A stretch of DNA of 64,000 nucleotides from Photobacterium phosphoreum (GCF_002954725.1 NZ_MSCQ01000004.1:1-64000); one strand, 5' to 3'. Positions 1 to 9,645 are shown, numbered from the stretch's first letter. The notes: generated by a model from the sequence alone, not told the origin. Program-made: numbers and translations.

Positions 1-35
1 CGTTGACTCAACACTTCGTGTTGGTCGGGATGCGT

Positions 36-63
36 ATGATACGCAAGTTCAACTTAAAGTCAA
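36..63 (-). promoter_or_regulatory. rRNA operon promoter P2-like
   Basis: On the minus strand a -35 TTGACT (58-63) and a -10 TATCAT (36-41) are separated by 16 bp. A short hairpin of the CAACAC/GTGTTG type lies just downstream, at about 9-24. It sits about 190 bp downstream of a typical rrn P1, as P2 does in enterobacterial and Vibrio rRNA operons. Transcription would run left, out of the window, toward a 16S gene that is not included. The murI-rrn adjacency is a known gamma-proteobacterial arrangement. Confidence 0.7.
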
Positions 64-251
64 GAAGAAATTTTATTTTTCTAAAACATCTTGTTGACTT
101 CCTTTTCGCCGTAATAGCAAAAGAAAAACACTTCTTAAAAACAATCACCTTGATATTCATCAAATTACAAGTTAACTATAAGATTGAAGCTAAATATCAA
201 AAGTTTGAACTTGATCGGCTGTTTAACCGTATTCCCTTTCGATGGAGCCGC

Positions 252-302
252 ATTATAGAGACTTTGATCACTCTGACAAGCCTTTTTGAAAAAAAAGAAT
301 GT
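252..302 (-). promoter_or_regulatory. rRNA operon promoter P1 with UP element
   Basis: Minus-strand -35 TTGTCA (274-279), 16-bp spacer and a consensus -10 TATAAT (252-257) are followed by the GC-rich discriminator GCGGCTCC. That discriminator is the hallmark of stringently controlled (ppGpp/DksA-responsive) rRNA promoters. Upstream of the -35, positions 281-302 hold an A/T-tract that fits an alpha-CTD UP element. The operon itself lies beyond the left edge. Reading frames across 1-310 are not credible genes because this stretch is promoter and leader DNA. Confidence 0.85.
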
Positions 303-476
303 AATTGATGATTATTTCATCTAATGTGAACAATGTGACTGTAATAAGCACATGCGAGCGAATTTAAGCTCAATTATTATTAATTACAGGTCATTAAAAT
401 TGGCATCATTGTAAGCTTGATGTTAAAACACCCATTAATGCATTCTTCTCTTTCCCTTTTGAGATGTACTTTAAAT

Positions 477-938
477 ATGAAATCAAATAATCAAACCACA
501 ATAACCGTGATTGCTATCGCTATCATTGGCGCCTTAATCTTTAGTATGTTCAGCAGTACTCCACCAGCCATTAGCTTTGCGCTAGGTGCAATGCTAACAG
601 GACTGGCGTTACACTTTATGCAAGAAAGTAAACATACCATCCTCGATGAAATAGATCCTTCTCAGAGTAGTAAAACCCTTTATGTTGGCAACCTTCCTTA
701 TCGTGCAAATGAAAGTGACGTAAAAAACCTTTTTGCTGAGCACGGTGATGTTTTTGCCGTCCGCTTAATGAAAGATAAACGCACAGGTAAACGTAGAGGC
801 TTTGGCTTTGTTGTAATGAATAGCCAAGATGCCGAACATGCAATTGATCAGCTCAACAATCAAGAATATGGTCAGCGTACACTAAAGGTACGAGAAGCCA
901 ATGAGCCTAAAAATGCGGATAGTTTAGATCTTGAATAA
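477..938 (+). CDS. Membrane-anchored RNA-recognition-motif (RRM) protein
   Basis: A 153-residue protein from the ATG at 477; upstream in-frame starts exist but would only add a poorly conserved-looking leader. Residues about 8-25 and 30-48 look like two membrane helices. A classical RRM follows (about residues 65-145), with RNP2 LYVGNL and RNP1 RGFGFVVM. RRM proteins bind single-stranded RNA; the family in Vibrionaceae is small and its targets are not known to me. The two N-terminal helices suggest that the RRM is tethered to the inner membrane facing the cytoplasm, which is inference. The 3' end overlaps the convergent murI by 32 nt. Confidence 0.85.
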   Translation: MKSNNQTTITVIAIAIIGALIFSMFSSTPPAISFALGAMLTGLALHFMQESKHTILDEIDPSQSSKTLYVGNLPYRANESDVKNLFAEHGDVFAVRLMKDKRTGKRRGFGFVVMNSQDAEHAIDQLNNQEYGQRTLKVREANEPKNADSLDLE

Positions 939-1710
939 TATCTAATTGCATTTCATTTAAGCTTTTATTCAGCGCCGCGGCATCTGATGTTGCGGCGCTG
1001 CTATATGTAACGTTCTTTATAGACGGTGTTATCGCAGCCACATCCGTTGATAACGCTAATAGTAATGCTACCCGCTTAGCGATAGCTTTACCTGAATCTA
1101 TAATATTTACCTGATGTTTTAGCGCCAATAGGATTTCTTGTTTTATTAGCGGAAAATGAGTACAGCCTAAAACAATACTATCTACGCTACCTTGCCATGG
1201 TGCTAGGATCTCTGCTAATTCATCGATATCTACCGACTTAGCGCGTAGCTTCTGCTCTGCCATTTCAACCAATCGAGTCGAACCTATCATTTTAACTTCA
1301 CAACCATTAGCAAACTGCTGTACTAATTGATGTGTATAAGCACGATTAACCGTTGCTGGTGTTGCCAGTAAACCAATCGATTTTGTTTGGCTGATCAATG
1401 CGGCAGGTTTTATGGCTGGAACAACCCCAACTACGGGTATTGTTAGCTGCTGACGTAACGAAGGTAAAACGATAGTACTGGCGGTATTACATGCTATAAC
1501 AACTAAATCGGCCTGATATTGATTGGCTAATAATGTCACAATATGATTGGTGCGCTTGATTAATGTCACATCGTCTAATTCACCGTAGGGAAAAGCTGCA
1601 TTATCGAAAGCATAGATATACTGTACTTGAGGTAGTAGAGTATGGATCTCTTGATAAACAGATAAACCGCCCACCCCTGAATCAAAAATGACAACTTTTT
1701 TCACTACCAC
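907..1710 (-). CDS. murI: Glutamate racemase
   Basis: Interconverts L- and D-glutamate, supplying D-Glu for peptidoglycan. The 267-residue protein carries the N-terminal DSGVGG motif and the two catalytic cysteines in ACNTAST (Cys74) and GCTHFPL (Cys183), as expected of a cofactor-independent racemase, and is full length. It lies between a PP-loop ATPase gene (24 bp upstream) and the rRNA operon promoters downstream, matching the btuB-murI-rrn arrangement of enterobacteria. Its 3' end overlaps the convergent RRM gene by 32 nt and no separate terminator is visible. Confidence 0.97.
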   Translation of the reverse strand: MVVKKVVIFDSGVGGLSVYQEIHTLLPQVQYIYAFDNAAFPYGELDDVTLIKRTNHIVTLLANQYQADLVVIACNTASTIVLPSLRQQLTIPVVGVVPAIKPAALISQTKSIGLLATPATVNRAYTHQLVQQFANGCEVKMIGSTRLVEMAEQKLRAKSVDIDELAEILAPWQGSVDSIVLGCTHFPLIKQEILLALKHQVNIIDSGKAIAKRVALLLALSTDVAAITPSIKNVTYSSAATSDAAALNKSLNEMQLDIIQDLNYPHF

Positions 1711-1734
1711 TTACCTTATTACGACATCAAACCA

Positions 1735-2433
1735 TCATGATACTGCGATATCAGCATCTGGAAAAGACTCGGTCTCAACGAGTGTATAGCGCTGATAACA
1801 AAATCGGGTATTGGTTTCGCGCTCTAGCCAAGCTAAGTTTAAAGGTTGTTGGTAAAAAGGGGCGTCGACAACCAATGAATGATACTCACCATTCTCACCA
1901 CACGGATCGATTGTGATGGGGAATTCACTTAATAACTGATGATCAAGCCAACGCCCACAAAACTTAATATCTAATTGGGTACTATCGACTGTGACTAATT
2001 TTGTTTGAATGCCACACTCAATAATTTCATTAGCTAACTGAAGGCTTGATTGCCCTAATAAGGGAAAAACACACTCCCAACCTGCTGGTTCAATGTATTG
2101 ACGCCGATAATCTGCAATACCATTACAAAACAAATCTCCGAACGCGATACCATCAAATTGTAATCCGCAATTTTTCAAACCATCAACAATCGTCTGTTGA
2201 TAGATATCATGGGCAGGAAATACTTCAGGTAATGCAATCAGCACTAACGGTAAACCAATTAACTGCGCTTGTTTTTTAACAACTGCGATAGGTGTTGCTT
2301 GAAAAGGGACATCGTTATCAACATGGGTTGTATAAAGCCCAACAACCTCATAATTAGAATCATTCATTAACCGCCATAACGTTAAGGCTGAATCTTTACC
2401 TGATGACCAACTAATAATCACTTTCTGTTTCAT
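1735..2433 (-). CDS. Dph6-like PP-loop ATP-binding protein (adenine nucleotide alpha-hydrolase superfamily)
   Basis: 232 residues from the ATG at 2433; a start 15 nt further up is possible, but the conserved core begins with MKQKVIISWSSGKDS. The SSGKDS motif is the PP-loop that binds ATP and releases pyrophosphate. The fold resembles archaeal and eukaryotic diphthine-ammonia ligase (Dph6), but bacteria lack diphthamide, so the substrate is unknown. It is the middle gene of btuB / PP-loop gene / murI. A terminator-like hairpin at 2447-2470 separates it from btuB, so it is only partly coupled to cobalamin control. Confidence 0.85.
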   Translation of the reverse strand: MKQKVIISWSSGKDSALTLWRLMNDSNYEVVGLYTTHVDNDVPFQATPIAVVKKQAQLIGLPLVLIALPEVFPAHDIYQQTIVDGLKNCGLQFDGIAFGDLFCNGIADYRRQYIEPAGWECVFPLLGQSSLQLANEIIECGIQTKLVTVDSTQLDIKFCGRWLDHQLLSEFPITIDPCGENGEYHSLVVDAPFYQQPLNLAWLERETNTRFCYQRYTLVETESFPDADIAVS

Positions 2434-2446
2434 ATTTATCACCATC

Positions 2447-2470
2447 AAAAAAGCCGCACAATGGCGGCCT
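2447..2470 (-). terminator. Terminator-like hairpin after btuB
   Basis: On the minus strand a GCCGC/GCGGC stem with a 6-nt loop is followed by six T residues (plus-strand A-run 2447-2452). It lies in the 58-bp gap between btuB and the PP-loop gene and ends just upstream of that gene's start. It should end, or partly attenuate, btuB transcription. Confidence 0.75.
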
Positions 2471-2491
2471 TGAACTATAAAAAATCACACA

Positions 2492-4363
2492 TTAGAACTG
2501 ATAATTAATGCTGGTGTAGTAAGTTCGACCCGGCATAGCATAGCCGCCAGCTGTTTCGTAATCTTCATTTAGAAGGTTCGCTACTCGTCCTTTCAAAGCG
2601 AGCTTAGGTTGCAACCAGTATGTTAGTGCTATATCCCATGTATCATAGGCTGGTAGTTCAACCCCAAAATCAGGACGCTTACCGTGATACTGGTATGTCA
2701 CAGCAGTATCAAGATCACCATAACTCGCCGTACCTACCCATTTAAATGAAAATTTCTCACGACGGATAAGTTGCTGACCTTTACTATCTCGAGGATCTTT
2801 AAAATCAAAATTCAACTGATGAGTAATAATACCCGTATCAAAGCCTGCTTCGACTTCAATACCCTTGATTTTACTCTCACCCTTTACAGTTTCATAAGAG
2901 GGCATACCACCAGTATAATCAATTAAATCATTAATACGCATTTGATACGCAGTTACAGCTAAACTACCAATGTCGTAGTCAGCATGTAAGGAAATATCGA
3001 TATTTTTTGAGGTTTCAGGATTTAAATTAGAGTTACCCGTCGACCAAGCACTTTTAACATAAAGTTGGTAAAGATTAGGGGCTTTAAATGCGGTGCCGTA
3101 CGAACCACGAAGTTGAATATTGTCAGTTAAATACCAACCACCAGCAATATTGTAGGTTGAATGGGTACCATATTGCTGATTATCATCCAGACGAACACTG
3201 GTTTCGATACTTACAGGCGAGTAATCCCATAAGCCAATCGCATAATAACCGGTATTATCACGCTCTTTATTACCCGCAAAACCAGTTAAATCATTCCATT
3301 GCTCTTGACGCCAATCAATACCACCACTCACAGATAGTGTTGATAATAGTTGATATTGGTTATGCCATTGAACATTACGCTGGTGATATTGATCCTGACG
3401 ATTGATAATATTAGTTTTATCAACATAATCAAGGTTATCTTGCTTTTGGTAATCAAAAATCAGTGATGACTTATAGCTATTCTGTGCATATTTTAAACCT
3501 GCGGAGTAATCATTAAATTCCGTTTCAGCTCTTACATACTCATGAACAGGTACAGCAGGATCTAATGGAACGTTATTTACTTCATCCCAAGAATCATAAT
3601 ATGAACCATCATATTGGTAATGATTTTTATACCAACGGGTTGCGACATAACCTGAAATCTCATCAGTAAATTGATGATGTAGTGCTAACGATGCATTACG
3701 GCTATCAAAACCATGTTTATCACCGTCATTCAATCCTGGCTGAGGATGAACATTATAGCCTTTATCATTTTCATAACCGGCTGCTAGTTGTAATACACTC
3801 TTATCACCGATCTTATAAGCGCCCGCGACACTCGCTTCCTGATAGTTATGACTGCCAATACCTAAATCTAATTTAGTTTTTGATGGCGTATCTGTACCAG
3901 TGAGGGTGATGATATTTATCACACCACCAATCGCTTCTGAGCCATAAATTGCAGCTCGAGCACCACGAGTAAATTCAATACGCTGAACTTGTGTTAATGG
4001 AATTTGATTAAAATCAACATTACCCGCCACAGAGCGAGCCATACGAATACCATCAACCAAAACCAAAACTTGATCGGAGTTTGCACCGCGAACAAAAATA
4101 CTCGAACTTTGTCCACGACCACCATTTTGAGTGATCTGCACCCCAGGTAGTAAGCTCAGCACTTCAGTTAACGTTTTCGCTTGTACTTTATCGATATCTT
4201 GACGAGTTACGACATTAAAAGGTGCTAGCACAGATGTAATTGGCTGCTCAAAACGGTTAGCCGTTACTACCATCACATCATCAGATGTGGTGTCTGCTGC
4301 AAATGAAGCAAAAGAAGGGAGACACAACGACGCTACTGTCGCTGCTAAAAGGGATTTTTTCAT
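2492..4363 (-). CDS. btuB: Vitamin B12 TonB-dependent outer-membrane transporter BtuB
   Basis: A 623-residue outer-membrane receptor that imports cobalamin using TonB energy. It has a signal peptide (about 22 residues, ending SFA-ADT), a TonB box near DDVMVVTA, a plug domain with VLVLVDGIRM and GSEAIGGVINIIT, and a C-terminal beta-barrel ending in aromatic YYTSINYQF, typical for BAM recognition. Length matches the family. It lies downstream of a cobalamin riboswitch (4413-4630) and divergent from trmA, the same layout as in E. coli. An AGGA Shine-Dalgarno precedes the ATG by 9 nt. Confidence 0.97.
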   Translation of the reverse strand: MKKSLLAATVASLCLPSFASFAADTTSDDVMVVTANRFEQPITSVLAPFNVVTRQDIDKVQAKTLTEVLSLLPGVQITQNGGRGQSSSIFVRGANSDQVLVLVDGIRMARSVAGNVDFNQIPLTQVQRIEFTRGARAAIYGSEAIGGVINIITLTGTDTPSKTKLDLGIGSHNYQEASVAGAYKIGDKSVLQLAAGYENDKGYNVHPQPGLNDGDKHGFDSRNASLALHHQFTDEISGYVATRWYKNHYQYDGSYYDSWDEVNNVPLDPAVPVHEYVRAETEFNDYSAGLKYAQNSYKSSLIFDYQKQDNLDYVDKTNIINRQDQYHQRNVQWHNQYQLLSTLSVSGGIDWRQEQWNDLTGFAGNKERDNTGYYAIGLWDYSPVSIETSVRLDDNQQYGTHSTYNIAGGWYLTDNIQLRGSYGTAFKAPNLYQLYVKSAWSTGNSNLNPETSKNIDISLHADYDIGSLAVTAYQMRINDLIDYTGGMPSYETVKGESKIKGIEVEAGFDTGIITHQLNFDFKDPRDSKGQQLIRREKFSFKWVGTASYGDLDTAVTYQYHGKRPDFGVELPAYDTWDIALTYWLQPKLALKGRVANLLNEDYETAGGYAMPGRTYYTSINYQF

Positions 4364-4412
4364 TACAATTTCCTAAGTCGCGTTTATATCAAAGCAATAT
4401 TGCTTCTCTGCT

Positions 4413-4630
4413 GGTTGGTATTCGGACTTAAGAGCATGACCATATGGTCGCCTAGGCAACAACTTCCCATTGCCACTATACTAAATCATGCATTGATTAT
4501 TTGTAGGGAGCATCAACAGTGTTTGGATAACATCCATGTGCGTTCGTTCTCTATTACCGCTGCGCGTCAGTTACGGACTCTCACCGTATTCCCGAGCCAT
4601 CCAAGGCTTAACCAGCACTGCGAGAATGCT
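4413..4630 (-). promoter_or_regulatory. Cobalamin riboswitch (btuB leader)
   Basis: The minus strand of the btuB leader carries the conserved elements in order: a GGGAA-type segment with GGTGAGAGTCCGTAACTG (about 4563-4592), the CAATGGGAAG element, and the B12 box AAGTCCGAATACCAACC (4413-4430). The last ends about 50 nt before the btuB start. Binding of adenosylcobalamin is expected to repress btuB expression. Outer boundaries are approximate. Confidence 0.92.
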
Positions 4631-4778
4631 AGTGTTGTATTGCTTTACTGTCTAGTTTTGTTTGGCATTAGTTATAAAATTTTGGATACACAAATATTTT
4701 AATTTGGAACAACACTGGACATCAGTGTGCAATACAATAAAATCTGCGGTCTTATTTTGAGCAGTCGAGGCACACACT

Positions 4779-5885
4779 ATGACATCCACCGTCCTTAATA
4801 CCGCTGACTACCAGCCCCAGTTGGATGAAAAAGCAGCGCGTATTCAAGATCTACTTAGCGATTTTGAAACGCCTGAATTGGAGGTGTTTGCCTCTCCTGC
4901 AGAGCATTACCGTATGCGTGCAGAATTCCGTGTTTGGCACGAAGGCGAAGAGCTGTATTACATCATGTTCAATCAACACACCCGTGAGAAATACCGTGTT
5001 GATCAATTTCCAGCAGCAAGCCGTTTAATTAACGATGTAATGCCGATGCTACTGGAAGCTATTAAGCCGATAAAAGCACTGCGTCATAAACTATTCCAAG
5101 TGGATTTTTTATCGACCCTAAGTGGTGAAATTCTGGTTTCTATGCTTTATCACCGTCAATTAGATGATGAATGGACAGAAGCTGCCAAAAAACTAAAACA
5201 ACGTTTAAATGACGAAGGGTTTAAGTTAAATTTGATTGGTCGTGCACGTAAGATGAAAATCGTCTTGGATCAAGATTACGTCATTGAACAATTAAAAGTT
5301 CATGATAAAGCAATAACTTACAAACAAGTTGAAAATAGCTTCACCCAGCCGAATGGTGAAGTTGCACAGAAGATGTTGGAATGGGCGGTTGATTGTACTC
5401 AAGATAGCGCTGGTGATTTACTTGAACTGTATTGTGGTAATGGTAATTTCTCATTAGCACTTGCACCGAACTTTGAGCGAGTACTGGCAACAGAACTGGC
5501 GAAACCATCTGTTGATTCAGCACAATACAACATTGCGGTGAATAACATTGAAAACGTGCAAATTATTCGCATGTCTGCAGAAGATTTTACTGATGCAATG
5601 GCTGGTAAACGTGAATTCCGCCGTCTAAAAGATCAAAATGTTGATTTGCAAAGTTATAACTGTAATACCATTTTTGTCGATCCACCCCGTTCAGGTATGG
5701 ATGATGGCACCTGCCGCATGGTACAAGGCTACGATAACATCATGTACATCTCATGTAACCCTGAGACATTACGCGATAACTTAGCGATTCTAACTGAAAC
5801 TCACCATATCACTCGGTTTGCGCTATTTGACCAATTCCCTTACACCCACCACATGGAAGCGGGTGTATTACTCGAACGTAAATAA
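4779..5885 (+). CDS. trmA: tRNA (uracil-54-C5)-methyltransferase
   Basis: Makes ribothymidine at position 54 of the tRNA T-loop using SAM. The 368-residue protein has the SAM-binding [15 protein letters not shown] motif, the DPPRSG motif, the nucleophilic Cys326 in SCNPETL and the general base Glu360 in HHMEAGV. Length and layout match TrmA rather than RlmC/RlmD, and there is no N-terminal iron-sulfur cluster motif. It is divergent from btuB and convergent with yijD across a shared terminator. A GAGG lies about 10 nt before the ATG. Confidence 0.97.
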   Translation: MTSTVLNTADYQPQLDEKAARIQDLLSDFETPELEVFASPAEHYRMRAEFRVWHEGEELYYIMFNQHTREKYRVDQFPAASRLINDVMPMLLEAIKPIKALRHKLFQVDFLSTLSGEILVSMLYHRQLDDEWTEAAKKLKQRLNDEGFKLNLIGRARKMKIVLDQDYVIEQLKVHDKAITYKQVENSFTQPNGEVAQKMLEWAVDCTQDSAGDLLELYCGNGNFSLALAPNFERVLATELAKPSVDSAQYNIAVNNIENVQIIRMSAEDFTDAMAGKREFRRLKDQNVDLQSYNCNTIFVDPPRSGMDDGTCRMVQGYDNIMYISCNPETLRDNLAILTETHHITRFALFDQFPYTHHMEAGVLLERK

Positions 5886-5910
5886 CCGTTAACGCAGATA
5901 ATTTGAATAT

Positions 5911-5937
5911 AAAAAAGGCGCTATCAGCGCCTTTTTC
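5911..5937. terminator. Bidirectional terminator between trmA and yijD
   Basis: AAAGGCGC-TATCA-GCGCCTTT forms a GC-rich stem flanked by A-run on the left and T-run on the right. It can terminate trmA rightward and the fabR-yijD operon leftward. Confidence 0.9.
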
Positions 5938-5965
5938 TATTCCGATTCATAGTAAATATCATTTA

Positions 5966-6337
5966 CTATGCTGCTTTTTGCTCTTTCTTATCCATGATAC
6001 CCATTTTGTATGACACCCAAAATAGCAATGCCAGTGTAATCATCAATGGAATGAAATTTGAGCCCATATCAGGGTATTCAGCACGCAGAAAAGCTGCATA
6101 ACCAAATACACCCACAAAGAAACATGCACTCGCAATAGCAGGAACACCTTCAGCCATTGGTTTACGCATATATTCTTGATATAAACCGTACAATGCCATG
6201 GCAAATGCCAAGACAGGGAAAATAGAGAACGCTACATAGCTTGAGAACAATACTGCCAGAGTGCCGTAACCACAAATCCCAGTTATTATAGATAATACTA
6301 GTGTTTTACGCTCTGCTTTAAGTTGTTGCTTTTCCAT
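5966..6337 (-). CDS. yijD: YijD family inner-membrane protein
   Basis: A 123-residue protein from the ATG at 6337 (MEKQQLKAERKT), with about four predicted membrane helices and a lysine-rich C-terminus. The reading frame is open further upstream, but that extension runs into fabR and is not needed. It follows fabR by 25 bp and forms the fabR-yijD pair also found in E. coli, where YijD's role is unknown. Co-transcription with a fatty-acid repressor hints at an envelope role, but nothing in the sequence proves it. Confidence 0.9.
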   Translation of the reverse strand: MEKQQLKAERKTLVLSIITGICGYGTLAVLFSSYVAFSIFPVLAFAMALYGLYQEYMRKPMAEGVPAIASACFFVGVFGYAAFLRAEYPDMGSNFIPLMITLALLFWVSYKMGIMDKKEQKAA

Positions 6338-6362
6338 ATACTTCACCAAAATCAAAATAAGA

Positions 6363-6995
6363 TTATAGTTTCTGCCTGAGCTCTCGACGCTCACGCTCTT
6401 TACGGTACCAATAAGCACCTTTTGCAATCATTCTAAGTTGCATAATTAGCCTTTCGGCATGCTCAGCACGAGCATGACAATCTAGATCAAGCGCTTCAGC
6501 ACCTGAACTAAAGACTAATGTCACTGACGCTTCAGCTTGCGTATAAGCCTCTTCATGGGTTACCCCAGTTTTAGCTTCAAGATACTCAGCTAATTCAGCC
6601 CCGAAATGTTGTATTTCCCGTACAACCGCAGCACGGAAAGCTGTTGATATACCAGAACGCTCACGAAGCAGTAAGCGGAATACGTTAGGACTACTTTCGA
6701 TAAATTCCATAAAAGTCTCTACTGAGGTACGGATCACGCTGCCTTCAGTAGCGATACGTTGTCGTGCTTGACGCATTAATTGACGAAGAATTAACCCTCC
6801 CTCATCAACCATGGTTAACCCTAACTCATCCATGTCTTTAAAATGACGATAAAAGGATGTTGGGGCAATACCGGCTTCACGCGCAACTTCACGTAGACTT
6901 AAATTAGAAAAACTTCGCTCGGCACTTAATTGGCTAAAAGCGGCATCAATTAATGAACGCCGAGTTTTTTCTTTTTGCTGAGCCCTAATCCCCAT
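6363..6995 (-). CDS. fabR: TetR-family repressor of unsaturated fatty acid synthesis FabR
   Basis: A 210-residue TetR-family regulator. The N-terminal helix-turn-helix (about residues 10-55) contains [20 protein letters not shown]. FabR represses fabA/fabB and senses the acyl-chain composition of acyl-ACP/acyl-CoA, tuning membrane fluidity. It is divergent from sthA and upstream of yijD, the usual gamma-proteobacterial arrangement, which supports the assignment over other TetR proteins. Confidence 0.95.
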   Translation of the reverse strand: MGIRAQQKEKTRRSLIDAAFSQLSAERSFSNLSLREVAREAGIAPTSFYRHFKDMDELGLTMVDEGGLILRQLMRQARQRIATEGSVIRTSVETFMEFIESSPNVFRLLLRERSGISTAFRAAVVREIQHFGAELAEYLEAKTGVTHEEAYTQAEASVTLVFSSGAEALDLDCHARAEHAERLIMQLRMIAKGAYWYRKERERRELRQKL

Positions 6996-7314
6996 GAATT
7001 ATCTGCTTCTCTGTGATTTTATTACAATGGTACTCTGTTTACACAGTAACATCCGCGTCATTGCAGCGACGCTATACTCTCACATAGTAAAGGTAGAGCG
7101 CGACTGACGCAAAGCCAGATTAATATCATTTTGCATTTTACATCACAAAATGTGGCGTCTGTTTAATAACCTATCGGGATCTATAACGTTTGATTAATAA
7201 TAAAAACTTCGTGATCAAGTTCGAGGTCTGATTATGTAACCGTTCATCCTTACCCACCAAACCGTTACCATAATGATAATTCACATTAGAGCAACATGAT
7301 CAAGGAATGAGGCT
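6996..7314. other. fabR-sthA divergent intergenic region
   Basis: 319 bp between divergent genes. It must hold both promoters, but I see no clear consensus pair, operator palindrome or structured RNA. The only supported element is the sthA ribosome binding region (AAGGA and GAGG just before 7315). Confidence 0.5.
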
Positions 7315-8730
7315 ATGTCTAATAACCAACCCACCCACAAAAATCATTTTGATGTCATTATTATTGGTAGCGGCCCAGGTGGTGAAGGAGCTGCAATGGG
7401 ACTGACCAAAGCTGGATTTAAGGTCGCGATTATTGAGCGTGAAAATAGCGTTGGTGGTGGCTGTACCCATTGGGGCACGATCCCCTCTAAATCATTACGC
7501 CATGCTGTGAGCCGAATTATCGAATTCAATCAAAACCCACTCTATTGCAATGACACTTCAACTTTACACCGTACCTTTAGTCAGATCCTCCACCATGCAG
7601 CAGAAGTGGTTAGTAAACAAACTCGTATGCGCCAAGGGTTTTATGATCGTAATCACTGTCAAATTATTCATGGTGAAGCCAAGTTTGTTGATCACCATAC
7701 CGTTAGTGTTACCAGCAATGATGGCAGTATTGACCATTTCCGCGCCGAGCGTTTTATCATTGCCACAGGTTCACGCCCATACCAACCAGCAGAAGTTGAT
7801 TTTAATCATTGCCGTGTTTATGACAGTGATTCAATTTTACAATTAGCCCATGATCCTCGTCATATTCTAATTTATGGTGCTGGTGTGATTGGCTGTGAAT
7901 ATGCCTCTATTTTTAGAGGGCTTGGGGTCAAGGTTGATTTGATTAATACTCGCCAGCGGTTATTAGAATTTCTTGATAATGAAATGTCAGACTCACTGTC
8001 CTACCACCTCAGTAATACCGGCACCATGATCCGCAATGATGAAGTATTTGAAACCATTGAAGGCACTGATGACGGCGTTATTCTGCACTTAAAATCCGGC
8101 AAGAAAATGCGCGCTGATTGTTTGCTGTATGCCAATGGCCGTACCGGTAATACCGAAAAATTGGGATTAGAGCATGTCGGATTAGATGCCGACTCACGAG
8201 GACAATTGAGAGTTAATAATAATTATCAAACGACGGTTGAACATATCTATGCGGTTGGGGATGTTATTGGCTACCCTAGTCTTGCGAGTGCTGCTTATGA
8301 TCAAGGTCGCTTTGTCGCGCAAGCGATCAGTACAGGTAAAGCCCAAGGGCAATTAATCGCCAATATTCCAACCGGCATTTATACCCTGCCAGAAATCAGT
8401 TCAGTTGGTCAAACCGAGCAACAATTAACCGCGGCAAAAATTCCTTATGAAGTGGGTCGATCGCAATTTAAACATCTCGCTAGAGCCCAAATTGCAGGTA
8501 CAGAAGTCGGCAGTCTAAAAATATTATTTCATCGTGAAACTAAAGCCATTTTAGGTATTCACTGCTTTGGTGAACGTGCCGCGGAAATTATTCATATCGG
8601 CCAAGCCATTATGGAACAAAAAGGTGAAGGTAATACGATTGAGTATTTTGCTAACACTACCTTTAATTACCCAACGATGGCGGAAGCATTTCGAGTCGCA
8701 GCGCTAAACGGCCTTAATCGCTTATTCTAG
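7315..8730 (+). CDS. sthA: Soluble pyridine nucleotide transhydrogenase (Si-specific)
   Basis: A cytoplasmic flavoprotein that mainly oxidises NADPH with NAD+, balancing the two pools. It is 471 residues, the usual length. The FAD-binding [10 protein letters not shown] motif is near the N-terminus. The [10 protein letters not shown] segment keeps only one of the two cysteines seen in disulfide reductases, which is diagnostic for SthA against lipoamide dehydrogenase or glutathione reductase. A second nucleotide fold carries [10 protein letters not shown], followed by the dimerisation domain. It is divergent from fabR. Confidence 0.96.
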   Translation: MSNNQPTHKNHFDVIIIGSGPGGEGAAMGLTKAGFKVAIIERENSVGGGCTHWGTIPSKSLRHAVSRIIEFNQNPLYCNDTSTLHRTFSQILHHAAEVVSKQTRMRQGFYDRNHCQIIHGEAKFVDHHTVSVTSNDGSIDHFRAERFIIATGSRPYQPAEVDFNHCRVYDSDSILQLAHDPRHILIYGAGVIGCEYASIFRGLGVKVDLINTRQRLLEFLDNEMSDSLSYHLSNTGTMIRNDEVFETIEGTDDGVILHLKSGKKMRADCLLYANGRTGNTEKLGLEHVGLDADSRGQLRVNNNYQTTVEHIYAVGDVIGYPSLASAAYDQGRFVAQAISTGKAQGQLIANIPTGIYTLPEISSVGQTEQQLTAAKIPYEVGRSQFKHLARAQIAGTEVGSLKILFHRETKAILGIHCFGERAAEIIHIGQAIMEQKGEGNTIEYFANTTFNYPTMAEAFRVAALNGLNRLF

Positions 8731-8752
8731 CCACAAAACATATTCTGGAATC

Positions 8753-8779
8753 AAAAAACGGAGCCGCTATGGCTCCGTT
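8753..8779 (-). terminator. Terminator of the nudE-cysQ operon
   Basis: AACGGAGCC-gctat-GGCTCCGTT hairpin with a run of six A residues on its left, so the U-tract forms only in the leftward transcript. It ends the nudE-cysQ operon; on the plus strand (sthA) the stem has no T-run behind it. Confidence 0.85.
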
Positions 8780-8808
8780 AGTGGATATCTGACTTATCAA
8801 TAAATAAT

Positions 8809-9642
8809 CTACTCGGCGGTCATTAAGCGATCGTCAGCGGTTAAAATTGATGCCCACGGTAATTGCTCGTCACCTAACACAATAAAGTTGGGGTTTTCTA
8901 ATGTCTGGCGCAAGTTATAAGACAACGGCGTAATATGGGTATTGAAAATTCGCCCCCCCGCCTCTTCAACAATACATTGGGTCGCTGCGGTATCCCACTC
9001 ACCGGTTGGCCCTAAACGTAAATAACAATCAGCGCCACCTTCTGCGACTAAACATGCTTTAAGAGAAGCCGAGCCCAGTTCAATTAAGTCATATTGATAC
9101 TGACTATCAAATCGCGCCTTAGTAGTATCAATATTCTGACGACGACTAATCGCAATCGTTAAAGCACGTAGGGGTGAATGGTGTTTATTGGTCGAGATCA
9201 CACACGTTTCACCATCGGCGGTGATTTTATGTGCCCCTTGACCTTGAGCCGCATAATACGTCACACCTGAAACCGGTGCATACACCACTCCCATGACCGG
9301 CTTATTATTATCAATCAAAGCAATCATAGTGGCAAAGTCACCACTGCCTGCAATAAATTCTTGAGTACCATCAAGGGGATCAATTAGCCAATAACGAGGC
9401 CACTGACTACGCTCCGTAAGCGAAATATTAGCATCTTCTTCAGACAAGACAGGAATATCAGGGGTTAACAATGCTAACCGCTCAATCACTAACTGATTAG
9501 CCGCTAAGTCAGCACTGGTGACTGGAGTATTGTCTGATTTAATATGTTGTTCAAATTGCCCTTGTTGATAAATATCTAATATCAACCGACCTGACGCTTG
9601 AGCAATATCGATAACATCAAGAATAAGATGGTTAAGTGTCAT
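8809..9642 (-). CDS. cysQ: 3'(2'),5'-bisphosphate nucleotidase CysQ
   Basis: A 277-residue Mg-dependent phosphatase of the inositol monophosphatase fold. It hydrolyses PAP to AMP and so recycles the by-product of sulfate assimilation. Metal-binding motifs DPLDGTQEF and WDTAA are present, as is the earlier acidic LSEEDANI segment. It starts 3 nt after the nudE stop, so the two are surely co-transcribed and may be translationally coupled. Confidence 0.94.
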   Translation of the reverse strand: MTLNHLILDVIDIAQASGRLILDIYQQGQFEQHIKSDNTPVTSADLAANQLVIERLALLTPDIPVLSEEDANISLTERSQWPRYWLIDPLDGTQEFIAGSGDFATMIALIDNNKPVMGVVYAPVSGVTYYAAQGQGAHKITADGETCVISTNKHHSPLRALTIAISRRQNIDTTKARFDSQYQYDLIELGSASLKACLVAEGGADCYLRLGPTGEWDTAATQCIVEEAGGRIFNTHITPLSYNLRQTLENPNFIVLGDEQLPWASILTADDRLMTAE

Positions 9643-9645
9643 TGG

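Noticed and set aside
3..308. Open frame of about 100 codons on the plus strand at the window start
   Set aside because: It lies wholly over rrn promoter and leader sequence, has no ribosome site and a composition unlike a protein.
361..420. Sigma-54-like TTGGCATCATTGTAAGC upstream of the RRM gene
   Set aside because: The GG and GC are 11 bp apart, not the required 10.
4400..4702. Open frame of 100 codons opposite the btuB leader
   Set aside because: It coincides with the cobalamin riboswitch on the other strand; RNA structure explains the open frame.
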